From the NCBI RefSeq assembly GCF_002127325.2, contig NC_035439.2, positions 145,778,709 to 145,842,708 on the forward strand: a stretch of 64,000 nt of DNA, read 5' to 3'. Both the position numbers and the translations under genes were made by a program. The notes below the pieces were generated by a model. The model was given only the letters and a program-made list of their open reading frames with translations, did not search any database and had not been told where the DNA came from. The stretch is from Helianthus annuus (Eukaryota > Streptophyta > Magnoliopsida > Asterales > Asteraceae). Shown piece after piece: positions 1 through 11,700 of this stretch (positions are counted from its first letter, which is position 1; every line of letters starts with the position of its first letter).

Positions 1-576
1 AACCGTTCGGCGGAAAGTTCGTTTATGTTCGTTCAATTAATAAACGAACGAACATGAACAAGAAATTTCGTTCGATTAGTTAAATGAACGAACATGAACA
101 GAGGCCGCGTTCGTTCATTTTTGTTCGTGAACGTTCGGTAAGGTGTTCGTGAACTTTCGTTCATTTTATATGCGTTAAATTATGTTCGTATGTTTGGTTT
201 TTAATTAAATATTTTTGTACTTTCATATTTTAAACTTTTATTTACTTATTACCATAACAATTAAACTAGGAAACCTTATTTCACTTTGTTTATGTATCAT
301 TTCTTTTTCCTTTCTCATTATTTACATCGACGAATACGATCGACCTCCGTTCCACAATAAGAGATTCAAGTTCTAGTGCTACTCTATGAGCCATCCACCT
401 TTATCCTTCGTCGCGTTGGCCAAATTTATGTGTGTTCGTGAACACTCTCATTTCCTTAACGAACGAACATGAACATAAAATCTCGTTCGGTAAATGTTCA
501 TGAACACATTTATTTCCTTAACGAACGAACACGAACAAGATCTTGTTCGTGTTCGTTCGGTTCGTTTATAGCCCTA
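1..576. mobile_element. Partial TIR-type DNA transposon (non-autonomous), cut by window edge
   Basis: The segment is built from short direct and inverted copies of a GTTCGTTCATGTTCG-like motif at about 20-60, 75-130, 430-480 and 485-570. It ends in a terminal-looking run (TTCGGTTCGTTTATAGCCCTA, about 556-576). Dense subterminal repeats with such an end are typical of non-autonomous hAT-like elements. There is no coding sequence. The left terminus lies outside the window, so neither the TIR pair nor the target duplication can be checked. The superfamily is an inference. Confidence 0.5.
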
Positions 577-580
577 ATCA

Positions 581-895
581 CAGCCAATAAGGCTCAGGTA
601 TACACAAAGACCTGAACAACCTCAAGTTATCGGTCACCATCAAATGAAAGCCACAATTTTCTTACAATAGACGCAGGTCAGAACCACCATCGTTAATCAC
701 CAAAAAAAACATTTGATTCCGTCTGCAAATCAAGCATGACAACCAATAAGGCACAGACATACACAAATTAACTAAAGAACCTCACATTAGAACCTTCATA
801 CACCACCATTAAATGAAACCCACAATTTTCATGCAATAGGCACAGGTCAGAACCATCATCAACCATTACAAAAAGATCCAAAAGATTTCAAACCC
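581..895. repeat. Degenerate two-copy direct repeat, about 159-bp unit
   Basis: A unit beginning CAGCCAATAAGGC (581) recurs at 740 as CAACCAATAAGGC. Both copies then carry the same order of words: an ATGAAA..CCACAATTTTC block, an AATAG-CACAGGTCAGAACC block and an A-rich tail. The copies are clearly diverged. No ORF is shared, and the origin is unknown. Confidence 0.6.
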
Positions 896-1622
896 TTAGA
901 TAACACCGGAAAAGTGAAGAGACACACATCTAAAAAAAGAAACCAACAATAATGTACAAAGTTTAAAACAAAGAGCACAACAAGCTAATGCAAGATAAAC
1001 AAATACAACACAGAGTACAACAAGGTTATGCATATACAACCTACAAATTAATAATAATAACTAGTCAAATATTCTGTTCCGACAACTCAGATTCAAATAT
1101 AAATATTGCTTAAATGTTTCTAGAGACTCGATCTGCAAGATCTACCAACTATGCTCTGGACGCTTATTCTAAGCTTGTCTTCCTAGCAGATAAGCATCCT
1201 AATTGCCTGTCACATACGTTAAAATAAAGTCAATACATAAAATGTAAAGGTGAGCATACAAGTTTGATAATAGCATATAGAGTTCGAAATAGTTTACGCA
1301 TAACCAGCACGTACATAGAGGAAAACGAAGCATGTTAATTATCGACATGGATCTATCGATACCAATGACTGCGGGTTGACTGTCCGAGACAGTTCGCAAT
1401 ACATGATTACCACCGTAATCCATGCAAGTAATTGTCCTTAACAACCCCCGTGTGAACGGGTGCTGAGTCCAAACTATAGTACTACGTCATTAAGGCAGGT
1501 AGACAGCATTCCACGTGTAAACATAACAACAAGCATTCATTTAGTCACGTAATACATGCAGAACGGTTAGCGTTTAAACAATTGAGTAGTGTGTTTGATT
1601 GTGATTTTAGATAAGTAACGTA
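896..1622. other. Non-coding; possible left continuation of the minus-strand LTR
   Basis: No supportable gene lies here. The stretch from about 1080 has the composition of the LTR piece that follows, and the TGTAACACCC at 1623 could be internal, so the LTR may begin further left. There is no primer-binding site complementary to the usual tRNA-Met 3' end just left of 1623. Confidence 0.4.
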
Positions 1623-2556
1623 TGTAACACCCAAAAGTGTTAAAGCAAAAAGGGTTCTGATTGTTTGACGTTATATCGAGGTATTTTGACAACGAGTTGA
1701 ACCATGGCAACTTCGTTCTTACTTGTTTCCCCTGCTCGGACAGGAATCACCCAATGTCTGGCCGGTGAACGGTTCAGAACGGTAGTTTAACGTTTAACCC
1801 AAAATCGGTGAACCTCGTAGATAGAATCCGAATCTTGAACCACACATCCATTAGAATGATTAGTGAGTTGGCTCAAGCTCCGTCTCTACCGGTTTGAAGG
1901 CATTGAGCGTAAAAGAGTTGAAAGAAAGTTGGAAATCCTTCTTTCAATCCTTCACACCATGTAAATGTTCAAATCTGTGATAGATCTTAGTTTGTTTATG
2001 TGGAAATCGGCTAGATTCAAGTGATTCTTGGTGGATTGAGGCCAAAATATGGAGTTCTTTGAAGAACACCATGATGACATCATCCTAGAACACTTAGATC
2101 TTGATGATTTCACGGTTAGAAATCAAGATTCGAAAGATAGAAAGGTGTAGGAGTGTGCATAGATAAAAAACGTACAAGATTTAGGATGAAATCTTACCGG
2201 GATTGAGAGAAATCTGAGAAATAGTGAAGAACACGAGCTGGTCGGTTAGAGGTTTCCAAAAGTGGAAAGAATGACAATGACAGGCCTATTTATAGGCTTC
2301 CAAAAGGGGAAAGAGTTGGCCGATCGGCTAGGCATCCCGATCGGACAGCCTGCTCGATCGGACAGTCCGTCCGATCGGCTGGGCTGTTCGATCGGCTAGG
2401 AGCCTGATCGATTCACAGCCTGCTTTGAGCGTTCGGTGCGACAATTTCTGATATTTCGATTTCGATTGAAGACGATACGAGTACGATAGAGTTTCCTATT
2501 TAAATTACTTTTAATCCCAACCACTATATCTACATACAAGCATCTATATTTCACAC
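1623..2556 (-). mobile_element. Old gypsy-type LTR, left piece (split by the Tekay insertion)
   Basis: Read with 16886-17310 this forms one LTR on the minus strand: TGTAACACCC at 1623 mirrors GGGTGTTACA at 17301-17310. A minus-strand TATA box (complement of CTATTTATAG) lies at 2286-2295. Upstream of it in minus orientation are five CGATCGG cores (2319-2402). The element is interrupted by the Tekay insertion, and the pentamer CACAC occurs on both sides of that insertion. I find no PBS or partner LTR, so it is a solo or truncated LTR. The left border is uncertain. Confidence 0.5.
2286..2295 (-). promoter_or_regulatory. TATA box of the old minus-strand LTR
   Basis: CTATTTATAG on the plus strand reads CTATAAATAG on the minus strand, a standard plant TATA box. 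The CGATCGG palindrome cluster begins about 25 bp upstream of it in minus orientation. Confidence 0.5.
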
Positions 2557-5500
2557 TGTAACACCTCGAAAAATTTCGTCCAATAATGTCTTGACACGTG
2601 TCATAAGGTTCCGTTATGTGAAAACATACTTTAGAGGGACTAAAAGTGACAAACGGTGAAAACTATGGAACGTAAGGGTCCAAAGTGTCAACAATGGAGA
2701 AATAGGCTCTATGATAACCCCACATAATGTTTATAACCTTTAACGGATGGTTCATGGATCATACGACGCGGAAATTGCACAAAAGTGAAGTATTGTAAAC
2801 TATAGGGGCCAAAAGTGTCAACATGTTTAATTTATACCTCTGAGCGAACTTTTGGCAGACCCGAAGCTTTGTATAGCTAAAATATACTCACTAGAATATG
2901 TGGTAAAAATTTCATGAAGTTTCGTCAACGTATGAGAAAGTTATGGCCAAAACCGTACCTAAGGGACTAAAAGCGTCAACGTCGAATTCAGGGCTTTTCG
3001 GTTGAGCGCAAAGTTATCCGAGGGCATTACCATGTTGGTAAAAGTCCTAAGGTTCTTAGAAACCAAGTTTGGGGGTTTACGGGTCGAGAAAAATAGCCGA
3101 AACACCGCGTACAAGTTCAGGGGTCAAAGCTGTCAACAATTGAAAGTTGTTTGGCTGAACAAGGGGTCAGGCGACCCGCCTGGGAAAGCCCAAGCGGGCC
3201 GCGTGGGTTGCCCAGCGACCAGAAATCGTATTTTGGTTGATTTGAGTCCGAATTTGAGTGCATTACAGTTGTAACTTGCCTCCAATTAGCCCAATAACAT
3301 GCCATGCATGCCTACTACTACAGGAACCTCGAATTTGTACCTTTAAATCAGATTATTGATCATTTTCTTGGACATTTGCAATTGTGAACAAGAACACCAA
3401 GACTTGCAAGAGCTCTCAAAGCTTTCTGGAGGAAATCTGATCAACAAGGCCGACTTCTAGTGTTCACTAAACCTCTATAGGACTCTTGTAAGCATTCAAT
3501 TCGTTCTATAATCCGTTTTTGCTTTGATTATTAGTAAAAGTCAAACTGGGTGTTCATAACCTTTGACTTTCTGATTAAACGGATTTCTTTCAGTCATTTC
3601 TCGAATTGAAACTTGTTATAGATTGGTATTTATGTGGGAAACAAACCCTCTAAAGGGTACTACCTGATTCCCCCTACATGCATGCTTAATGTCGAGTCAA
3701 ACCTATTTCTAAAAAGTCAACAGAAGCGATTTTTGTGAAAAATGACATGATTAATGATATAGATGACATGCAACCTGATTGATCATCATAAGTAACTTGT
3801 ATTACATATAAGAATGTGTTTTAATCATCATCAACTCGACAATCTATAGTATAGCCACGAATCAGAACCGAAAGTCTTGTAAAACGATTATTTCGTAGAC
3901 TATCGATTCGGATTCGTACATGCATGTTCGAGATCTGTATTGGAAAGTATTTTTGACTATTTTTATTTTAGTTAAACTTTCTGGAATTTTCTTTGATTGA
4001 GTCTATGCTTAGCCTATTCGAATGCTTGTTTCCGGTTTATGCATAAAGTTGACTATTTTGCCCTTTTTGATTTAAAACGGGATTTTTGGAAAAGTGAAAG
4101 GATAGAAATCTTTATTTCTAATATATGAACTTGCACCGAATGTTTCGGATCAGTTGGTGGTCCAGATTGTGAGTTATGGCCATTAGCGTAAAACTATATT
4201 ATAAATTTACATAAACGGTCCTTTTTGCGTAGAACCCGTTTCTGGCCACGTTTTGGTACAAAACTTTTTACCAACTGATGTATTATAATATTCTGGGAAT
4301 TTTGATGATTTTTAACTAATTTTTGGCTGAACGGATCCTAGATCGCCTAGTCATTTCGGCTTATGTCGGTTTTGACCGTTTTAGCCATAAAATGAGTTTT
4401 ACACATCCTTTTGACCCGAAACCTTTTTCTACTGATTTTATATGATGAATAAATTATTTTAAGTATTCTGGAAATATAAAAATCTCAGATTTATTGTGAA
4501 AACCCGGAAACGCCCTTAAATCGTATTTTTAGCGTTTTAAGCGCATAGTAAGCGTTATACTTGTTTTAAACCTATAAGACTTATACCTACTGATGTAAAT
4601 TACATATTTTCATATAATAACAGTAAGTATAATATTTTGAACTCAGGTTTCCAGTTGTGGCATTTTTAGCCCTTGTGAAATTACTAAATTGCCCCTACGG
4701 TGCATAGTTTGGTTTTAAATGATATATTTGGTATATGGGTCATACCCTACTGATATAATATGTTATATTAAGTATATTTACTGTATGAACCAGACCCGAA
4801 ACTCAGATTTCTAATTTTACCCTTTTTTTATCTTTTAAATGACCAAAATGCCCTTCTAAGGCATAAATTGGGTTTAAAATTATTCCGGGCAATATAGGAC
4901 ATAACTTACTGATATAATATCATATTCTAAGCATATTAATTCAGGGAACTTGCATTTGAATCTTTTGGCTACCCGTATCGCCCTTATCGCGTTCGGTTCG
5001 GTTTACGTAACTAGTTGCGTAAATTGACCGAAACGGGTCAAACGATATCATTTTTATTTCAAAATCCAGAATGTATTTAGTATACCCATATTATACAAGT
5101 ATTCAAACTTGTCGGGTCTAAATCACATTCTATCCGGTCTTTCGCTTAATCGTGCGTAAACCGTATCATTCCTAAAACTAACCGGTCAAAGCTTAGGCTT
5201 AAATAAAAGACCCGTTAGGAATCTAATAGGTTAATTATAAACCTTTGTTCCAGATTAGGAAGCCCGGTAAAAGCTACCAACACTTATCGTTTGTGACTTA
5301 TACTTGCTCAGGTAAATACATTTTGACTTATTTTCCCTATACGGGCTTGGGGTACGGTATTTAAAATACCGCTTGATCGGGCGCACAAGTCCTGCGCCCT
5401 ATGGGTGTACAGTCTTGAATAGCTTGTGTGATTTCGTTTAAACAGTCTTGTCTTACTTAAAGGCTTTGGGGGGTTATTGACCGTGTCCCGGATATCCTTG

Positions 5501-6095
5501 GCATTATCTTACGAGATGGCCACGACCAGAGCACGGGGTGTAGGCGTACACCCGTCGTGTATAACTCTTTGATGTGGTGTGTCAACTTAATCTCTAGCCC
5601 GGACAGTAGATCCCGGGCCACCAGAGATATAAGTGCATGTAATTCGTTCACAAGTTTATATTATATAATTATCCCAAGTTAAAAAAAAAAAATATATTTA
5701 TGCCTTGTGCATTTAAATAAATTTTCAATCACTTTCAAAATGAGTCAGTCGATTTGTATTTACCAGTGTAAACTGACGTATTTTTCCCAAAAGGTTAAGT
5801 GCAGGTACTATACGGAAATAGGCTGGCTGTTTCCTAGAGAGCGTCCACAATAGTCTCGCAAACTCGGACGACAATTATCTGTTGAACTATTTATTTCTAT
5901 TTTCATTTGATCCGCCTGTGGATCCATTTCAACTATTGTGATATTTATTATTACACTTTATTTAAAAGTTGAAATGTTTCTATTCTGCTTCCGCTGTGCA
6001 TTATTATATTGTGTTGATTGTCTATGACGATGCCAACTACGTCACTGTACCCCACACCGGGCCCACCGGTGACACGTGGAAATGGGGGTGTGACA
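2557..6095 (+). repeat. 5' LTR of the Tekay element (3539 bp)
   Basis: It starts TGTAACACCTCG and ends GGGGGTGTGACA. Near 3175-3198 is a GC-rich hairpin: CCCGCCTGGG, a 4-nt loop, then CCCAAGCGGG (one mismatch). I do not see a convincing TATA box after it. Short ORFs here recur identically in the 3' LTR and look like chance ORFs. By-eye differences from the 3' LTR are at about 2666, 3862, 4229 and 4945, plus the poly-A near 5685. Confidence 0.95.
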
Positions 6096-6098
6096 GGT

Positions 6099-6110
6099 TG
6101 GTATCAGAGC
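6099..6110 (+). other. Primer-binding site (tRNA-iMet type)
   Basis: TGGTATCAGAGC lies 3 bp after the LTR end. It matches the complement of the plant initiator-tRNA-Met 3' end used by most plant LTR elements. Confidence 0.9.
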
Positions 6111-6300
6111 CAATGCTGAGTGAATTAAACACTATCCTAATGTGTTTAATCTCAGTTACACAATTGCACATTCCTCGATTTTCGAGTCTAGACAAGGAAC
6201 TTAGGAAATGTTCAACATTTCGTTTAATTTATTTTTATTTATTATTGCATTGTCTTATATATATTGTTGTGCAACTTGTTTGATTTTTGACAGGATCACT

Positions 6301-7626
6301 ATGCCGCCAAGAATGAGAGGTCGAGGAGGATTTGCTACTACCCACGACCATGAGGCAGGGCCCTCACATAGGCGAGCACCATCCGCCACACACAACACAG
6401 CCGCCAACGACCTTTGGAGGTCTTTCGCCGAGCCTGCTAGACACTCGGTGTCCGCCAGCACTTCACCGTCTTTACCCCACTCGTTTGGGCCCCACTCAGA
6501 GAATGGGCCCCATGGTTCGCATGGATCGTACATACCATTGCACCAGTCACCGCAGCAGCATCCAGCGCCAGCCTACCAGGGTTTATATAACCCTAATGCT
6601 TATGTGGAGGAGCCAGTGGGCCACAACCCACTCGGGCCGGAGGACCATTTTCCGGGAGAGCACGAGATGGACGTAGACGAGGATACGGACCCGTCGCTAC
6701 CACCATCAGGTACGCCTAACCATCCGATTGAGATATCGGATGGGTCGCCATTTAGGGGATCACCCTATAATGGTGGGGACAGCTTCCAGGAGAGGTTTAA
6801 GCAGCATGATTGGTACTTCACCCCTAGCCACAACTCTCCGATGCTTCAATCACTCCATGGTACTCCGATGCTCCAATCGCTCCATGGTTCGCCGGTGCAC
6901 TCACAGCACCACTCGCAGCAGCAGCAGCTCCAGCAGCAGCCGCCTCTACCGCAGGACCTATCTGAGGCCCTGTGGCGTGACGTGATCACTCCGTCACCAC
7001 CGCCGCCGCCAGTTTTACCTCCTCCACCTCAGAGGCCGAGGAGGAATGCGCGCATGTCTACGCGCGGAGGGATTCGCATAGGCACCCCTCCACGTGTTAG
7101 TAGCAGCCGCTACACGTCTCTTCCCGGGGAGTCCGAGACAGGGGAGTCTCAGCATCCCGTATCAGAGGTTACCTCTATACCGATCCCGCCTCTGCCGCCG
7201 CAGAATTTTGGAGAGCCGATTCTGGCTTATGCTAGTGCCGCTCAGTTCAACCCGTTCGAGCATGTTTTCCCTCAGGGTTATGATTACACGGGAGACCCTT
7301 ATTGGCAAGCTGTGAACTACAGCTCACTCCCTCCTAGTGGTCCATTGGGAGACACTTGGACTGCTGGGCAGTCTACTTTTGGTTACCCCCCGGGTTACCA
7401 GCAGCCACCGCAGCCGCAGCCTTACCAGCCGCCGCAGCCGCAGCACTACCAGCCACCACCACCGGCGCCTATGATGTCGCCGCCGCAGGTTCAGGAGATC
7501 CTGCAGGGGATTGATAGCATGCGACGCGAGTTTCAGCACAATATGCGAGAGGATCGCCGACGCACCAGTGGCATGTTTAAGAAGGTATTCGATTTGCTCA
7601 AGGGTAAGGGCAAGAAGGATCGTTGA
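6301..7626 (+). CDS. Extra ORF of the Tekay element, 441 aa, Pro/Gln-rich, function unknown
   Basis: I choose the ATG at 6301 because the frame upstream is only AT-rich leader and because CAG (6291-6293) after a T-rich run looks like a splice acceptor just ahead of it. The protein starts with an Arg/Gly-rich stretch (PRMRGRGG) and continues as a Ser/Pro/His-rich, probably disordered region with an acidic DVDEDTDP patch. It then has tandem MLQSLHGTP-type repeats, a His/Gln run, polyproline tracts and a PQPQPYQPP segment. It closes with a basic helical tail (about residues 405-441, ending KGKGKKDR). No enzyme motif is present. It lies between PBS and gag, a position where some plant gypsy elements carry additional ORFs. 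An RNA- or Gag-binding accessory role is a guess. Confidence 0.75.
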   Translation: MPPRMRGRGGFATTHDHEAGPSHRRAPSATHNTAANDLWRSFAEPARHSVSASTSPSLPHSFGPHSENGPHGSHGSYIPLHQSPQQHPAPAYQGLYNPNAYVEEPVGHNPLGPEDHFPGEHEMDVDEDTDPSLPPSGTPNHPIEISDGSPFRGSPYNGGDSFQERFKQHDWYFTPSHNSPMLQSLHGTPMLQSLHGSPVHSQHHSQQQQLQQQPPLPQDLSEALWRDVITPSPPPPPVLPPPPQRPRRNARMSTRGGIRIGTPPRVSSSRYTSLPGESETGESQHPVSEVTSIPIPPLPPQNFGEPILAYASAAQFNPFEHVFPQGYDYTGDPYWQAVNYSSLPPSGPLGDTWTAGQSTFGYPPGYQQPPQPQPYQPPQPQHYQPPPPAPMMSPPQVQEILQGIDSMRREFQHNMREDRRRTSGMFKKVFDLLKGKGKKDR

Positions 7627-7654
7627 ATCCTTCGATTATCATTTCATGTACTCA

Positions 7655-7815
7655 TGTCCCTGCGTGGACATTTATTCCAGTACTCTACCCCTGCGTGGGT
7701 ATATCTATCTTATTCTACCCCTACGTGGGTATGCTATTCTGTTGACCCCTGCGTGGGTTTGTTTTATTTTGTTTTGTTATTGTTGTTACTTGTTTAGCCC
7801 CTGCGCGGGCCTGTT
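7655..7815 (+). repeat. Array of five short hairpins after the extra ORF
   Basis: Five copies of CCCCTGCGTGGGT or close variants (CCCTGCGTGGACA, CCCCTACGTGGGT, CCCCTGCGCGGGC) are spaced about 30-55 bp apart. Each can fold as a small ACCC/GGGT stem. They lie just downstream of the extra ORF's stop codon in the transcribed leader of gag. Confidence 0.7.
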
Positions 7816-8147
7816 ATTCATGTTATCCATGTTATTTCAAAGTCCCGTTTAGGGCAAATATGTACTGGTATTTTATTGGAAATTTAAATGGTTAATTTGA
7901 ATTTATCATTTTATTTATATGCATGAATAATATTAAAATAATGGAAAATATCAATTTTTATTTGATTTGCCATTTTATAAGAATCTTAGTAAGGTATAAC
8001 CTAGCCTGAATGCCTTATTAACAGGCCTGGCCCTGATGGTAAAACCTGGTTGAAAAGATTCAACTCCCTGTTAACATCTGAGAACATGTTAACATTCTGG
8101 GCTAAGCGTGATCTGTAGAATCACACGACCCACTTTTTTTTAATAAA

Positions 8148-8478
8148 TTATCTACAGATTATATCTGTATACAAGTCTATTAATGACTTGATACCTACGG
8201 GTTATGACTATGTCATATAGTGGCAGTTGTGGTCTATGACTCCCTGCCTAGTAAAAGATTATCTACAGATTATATCTGTATACAAGTCTATTAATGGCTT
8301 GATACCTACGGGTTATGACTAGGTCATATAGTGGCAGTTGTGGTCTATGACTCCCTGCCTAGTAAAGAAATATCTACAGATTTTATCTGTACACAAGTCT
8401 GTTTATGACTTGATACCTACGGGTTATAACTATGTTATATAATGACAGTTGTGGTTTATGACTCTCTGTCTAGTAAAG
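8148..8478 (+). repeat. Three tandem 111-bp units between extra ORF and gag
   Basis: Units start near 8151, 8262 and 8373 with TCTACAGATTATATCTGTA, itself an inverted repeat (ACAGAT/ATCTGT). Each continues through a GATACCTACGGGTTATGACTA block and a GGCAGTTGTGGTCTATGACT block. The third unit is more diverged. There are no ORFs. Confidence 0.8.
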
Positions 8479-8728
8479 GATTATTTGTTTAATTATACAA
8501 TTTATAATCCTATAAAAATCTAAATTTATAATTTAGTAATTGTCCATGTGACTAGGCCTATGGTGCCAATATATATATTTTCATTCCTTGATTGCTAATA
8601 AGAGCCTGAATGAAATTTATTAAATTAACTGCTAAGGTTATTGATACCATGGTTAATAAATCGTCTAGAACGATAATACTGTTAGGTTCTAAATAAGACC
8701 TTGTCCTTTATTGTAGCTTAAAGCTACG

Positions 8729-11700
8729 ATGGCCAAATCGGAAGAAACCAACAGTCATTCTGGGGAACGCTCAGATAATGCAAAGATTCACGTTACCGGT
8801 GCAGAATTGCAAGCACTGATAGATAATGCTGTCGCCAAGGCTATGGATAGGCAGTTCAAAGAATCTAGTGGTACTCGGAGTAGGACCCGAACAGAAACGC
8901 ACGCAAAGCCCAAGACTCATTCTGAGGCTCATAGTAAGCCGCCATCTAAAAAGAGTGAGCCGAAGAAAGCTGAGGATGATAATCACTCCTCCAACCACAG
9001 CAGCGTCCCAAAGCAGGAGATTGAACTGAAACGTGACACGTACAGCAGGTCCTGTACGTACAAATACTTTGTATCTTGCAAGCCCAGAGATTTCACTGGG
9101 GAAAAAGGAGCCGTCGACTGCATGACGTGGATTGACGAGATGGACACTGTAGTTGATATCAGCGGGTGTGCTGATAGGGACGTCGTGAAGTACGTGTCCC
9201 AGTCATTCAAAGGAGATGCGTTAGCATGGTGGAAGTCACTACTTCAAGCTGCCGGTAAGGCCGCCCTATATAGCATGAACTGGGATCAGTTTGTAGCACT
9301 GATCAAGGAGAACTTCTGTCCGCAGCACGAGGTCGAGCGAATTGAATCGGATTTTGTATCCTTAGTCATGAAGAACCTCGATTGTCAAGCGTATCTTACT
9401 ACGTTCAACACGCTGTCTCGTTTAGTGCCTTACTTGGTGACCCCGGAGCCGCGTAGGATTGCTCGATTCATTGGGGGTCTGGCACCGGAGATTAAAGCCA
9501 GCGTCAAAGCTTCAAGACCTACAACATTTAGATCCGTAGCGGATCTATCCCTCTCCCTCACTCAAGACGTGGTTAGATTGAGAGCTATGAGGAGCTCTGA
9601 GGAGAACAAACGGAAACGTGAGGACGACACCTCACGAAGATCTGAAAAGCGACATAGAGGGAACAACGACCACAGGAAAGGGTCGGGGTCTAGGAAAAGT
9701 GATCATCAGTCGGGTGAGAAACCCAGATGCAAGGTTTGTAGGAGACACCGCTTTGGGAGGTGTCGGTTAGAAACAAAATCCCAGTCTTCGGAGAAACGAT
9801 GTGGAATCTGCAAGTCCACAGATCATAAAGCTGTGGATTGCAAGAAGATGAAGGATGCAACCTGTTTTGGTTGCAACGAGAAAGGGCATATTCGGCCCAA
9901 CTGCCCAAAGTTTGCAAAGAAGGTCGAGGAAGGGAAGAAGACTAATGCGAGAGTCTTCCGAATGGACGCAAAGGAAGCAGTCCTTGACGATAACGTCATT
10001 ACCGGTACGTTTCTTGTAAACGATATTTTTGCTAGAGTCTTGTTTGATTCAGGAGCTGATAAGTCGTTTGTAGATGATAAGTTTTGTAAACTGTTGAACC
10101 TTCCTGTTAAAACCTTAAGCGTGAAATATGAGGTGGAATTAGCCGATGGAACCTTAGAAACCGCCTCGACTGTTCTAGATGGATGTGTTATATCCATTAG
10201 GAATCATTCCTTCCCGTTATCCTTGCTTCCCTTTAAGCTAGCTGGATTCGACATAGTGATAGGCATGGATTGGTTGTCAAGTAACCAAGCCCAGATTCTG
10301 TGCAATAGAAAGCAAGTAATAGTTAAGACTCCGTCTGGTGAGTCACTTACTATTCAAGGAGATACCCAGCATGGATTGCCGGAGCAAGTGTCCATGCTCA
10401 AAGCATCCAGATGCATGCAGAAGGGATGTGTCATTTATATGGCACAAGTTACCATAGATGAGCCGAAGCCGAAGATTGAAGATATTCCTGTTATCTCGGA
10501 ATATCCTGAAGTGTTTCCTGAAGAACTACCCGGATTGCCACCGGATAGACAAGTAGAGTTTCGGATAGATATCATTCCAGGCACTGCACCTGTAGCAAGA
10601 GCACCATACAGATTGGCACCAACGGAGATGAAGGAGTTGAGGACGCAGTTGGATGATCTATTAGCTAAAGGTTTTATTAGACCTAGCTCATCTCCTTGGG
10701 GAGCGCCAATCTTGTTCGTTAAAAAGAAGGATGGGTCGATGCGTCTGTGCATCGATTATCGTGAGCTTAACAAGGTCACTATCAAGAATAGATATCCGTT
10801 ACCCAGGATCGACGATCTGTTCGATCAGTTGCAAGGAGCAAGCTATTTCTCCAAGATTGACCTGAGGTCAGGTTATCATCAGTTGAAGGTCAAGGAGGAA
10901 GACGTACACAAGACCGCGTTTAGGACTCGTTATGGGCATTACGAGTTCCTAGTGATGCCGTTTGGACTCACTAACGCACCAGCCGCGTTCATGGATCTCA
11001 TGAATCGCGTCTGCAAACCTTATTTAGATAAGTTCGTCATCGTCTTTATTGATGACATTCTTATCTACTCGAAGAGCCAAGCTGACCATGAGAAACACCT
11101 TCGTTGTATTCTCAAACTTCTGAATCAAGAGAAGCTTTATGCCAAATTTTCGAAGTGTGAATTCTGGCTTCGAGAAGTCCAGTTCCTTGGACATGTTGTA
11201 AGTGAGCGTGGTATCCAAGTAGATCCCGCTAAAGTAGAAGCAGTCATGAACTGGCAGGAGCCGAAGACTCCTACCGAGATTCGTAGTTTCCTCGGATTGG
11301 CAGGATATTATAGGAGATTTATCGAGAACTTCTCAAGGATTGCTGCGCCCCTAACTTCATTAACCCGTGAGAAGATTAAGTTTGATTGGGGCCCTAAGCA
11401 GCAGGAATCCTTTGACATTCTGAAGCAGAAGCTGAGCAATGCGCCAGTATTGACATTGCCCGATGGTATAGATGAATTTGTGGTATATTGTGATGCATCA
11501 CATACTGGCATGGGTTGTGTACTCATGCAGAAAGGCAAAGTCATTGCGTATGCTTCTCGCCAGCTCAAGGTGCACGAGAAGAACTACACCACCCACGATT
11601 TGGAATTGGGTGCGGTTGTATTTGCATTGAAGCTATGGAGACACTACTTGTATGGAACCAAGTGTATAATTTATTCGGATCACAAGAGTCTTCAGCATCT

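Noticed and set aside
1..576. Short regularly recurring GTTCG motifs resembling a CRISPR-like array
   Set aside because: Irregular spacing, both orientations, no unique spacers; typical of subterminal repeats in a plant DNA transposon.
1199..1444. 81-codon minus-strand ORF
   Set aside because: No recognisable motif, lies in probable LTR sequence, odd composition.
3002..3305. Open frames on both strands in the 5' LTR, repeated at 13788-14091
   Set aside because: They recur only because the LTR is repeated, have no domain, and cross the GC-rich hairpin block.
5457..5651. Minus-strand 64-codon ORF, repeated at 16243-16437
   Set aside because: LTR duplicate without family signal or plausible expression.
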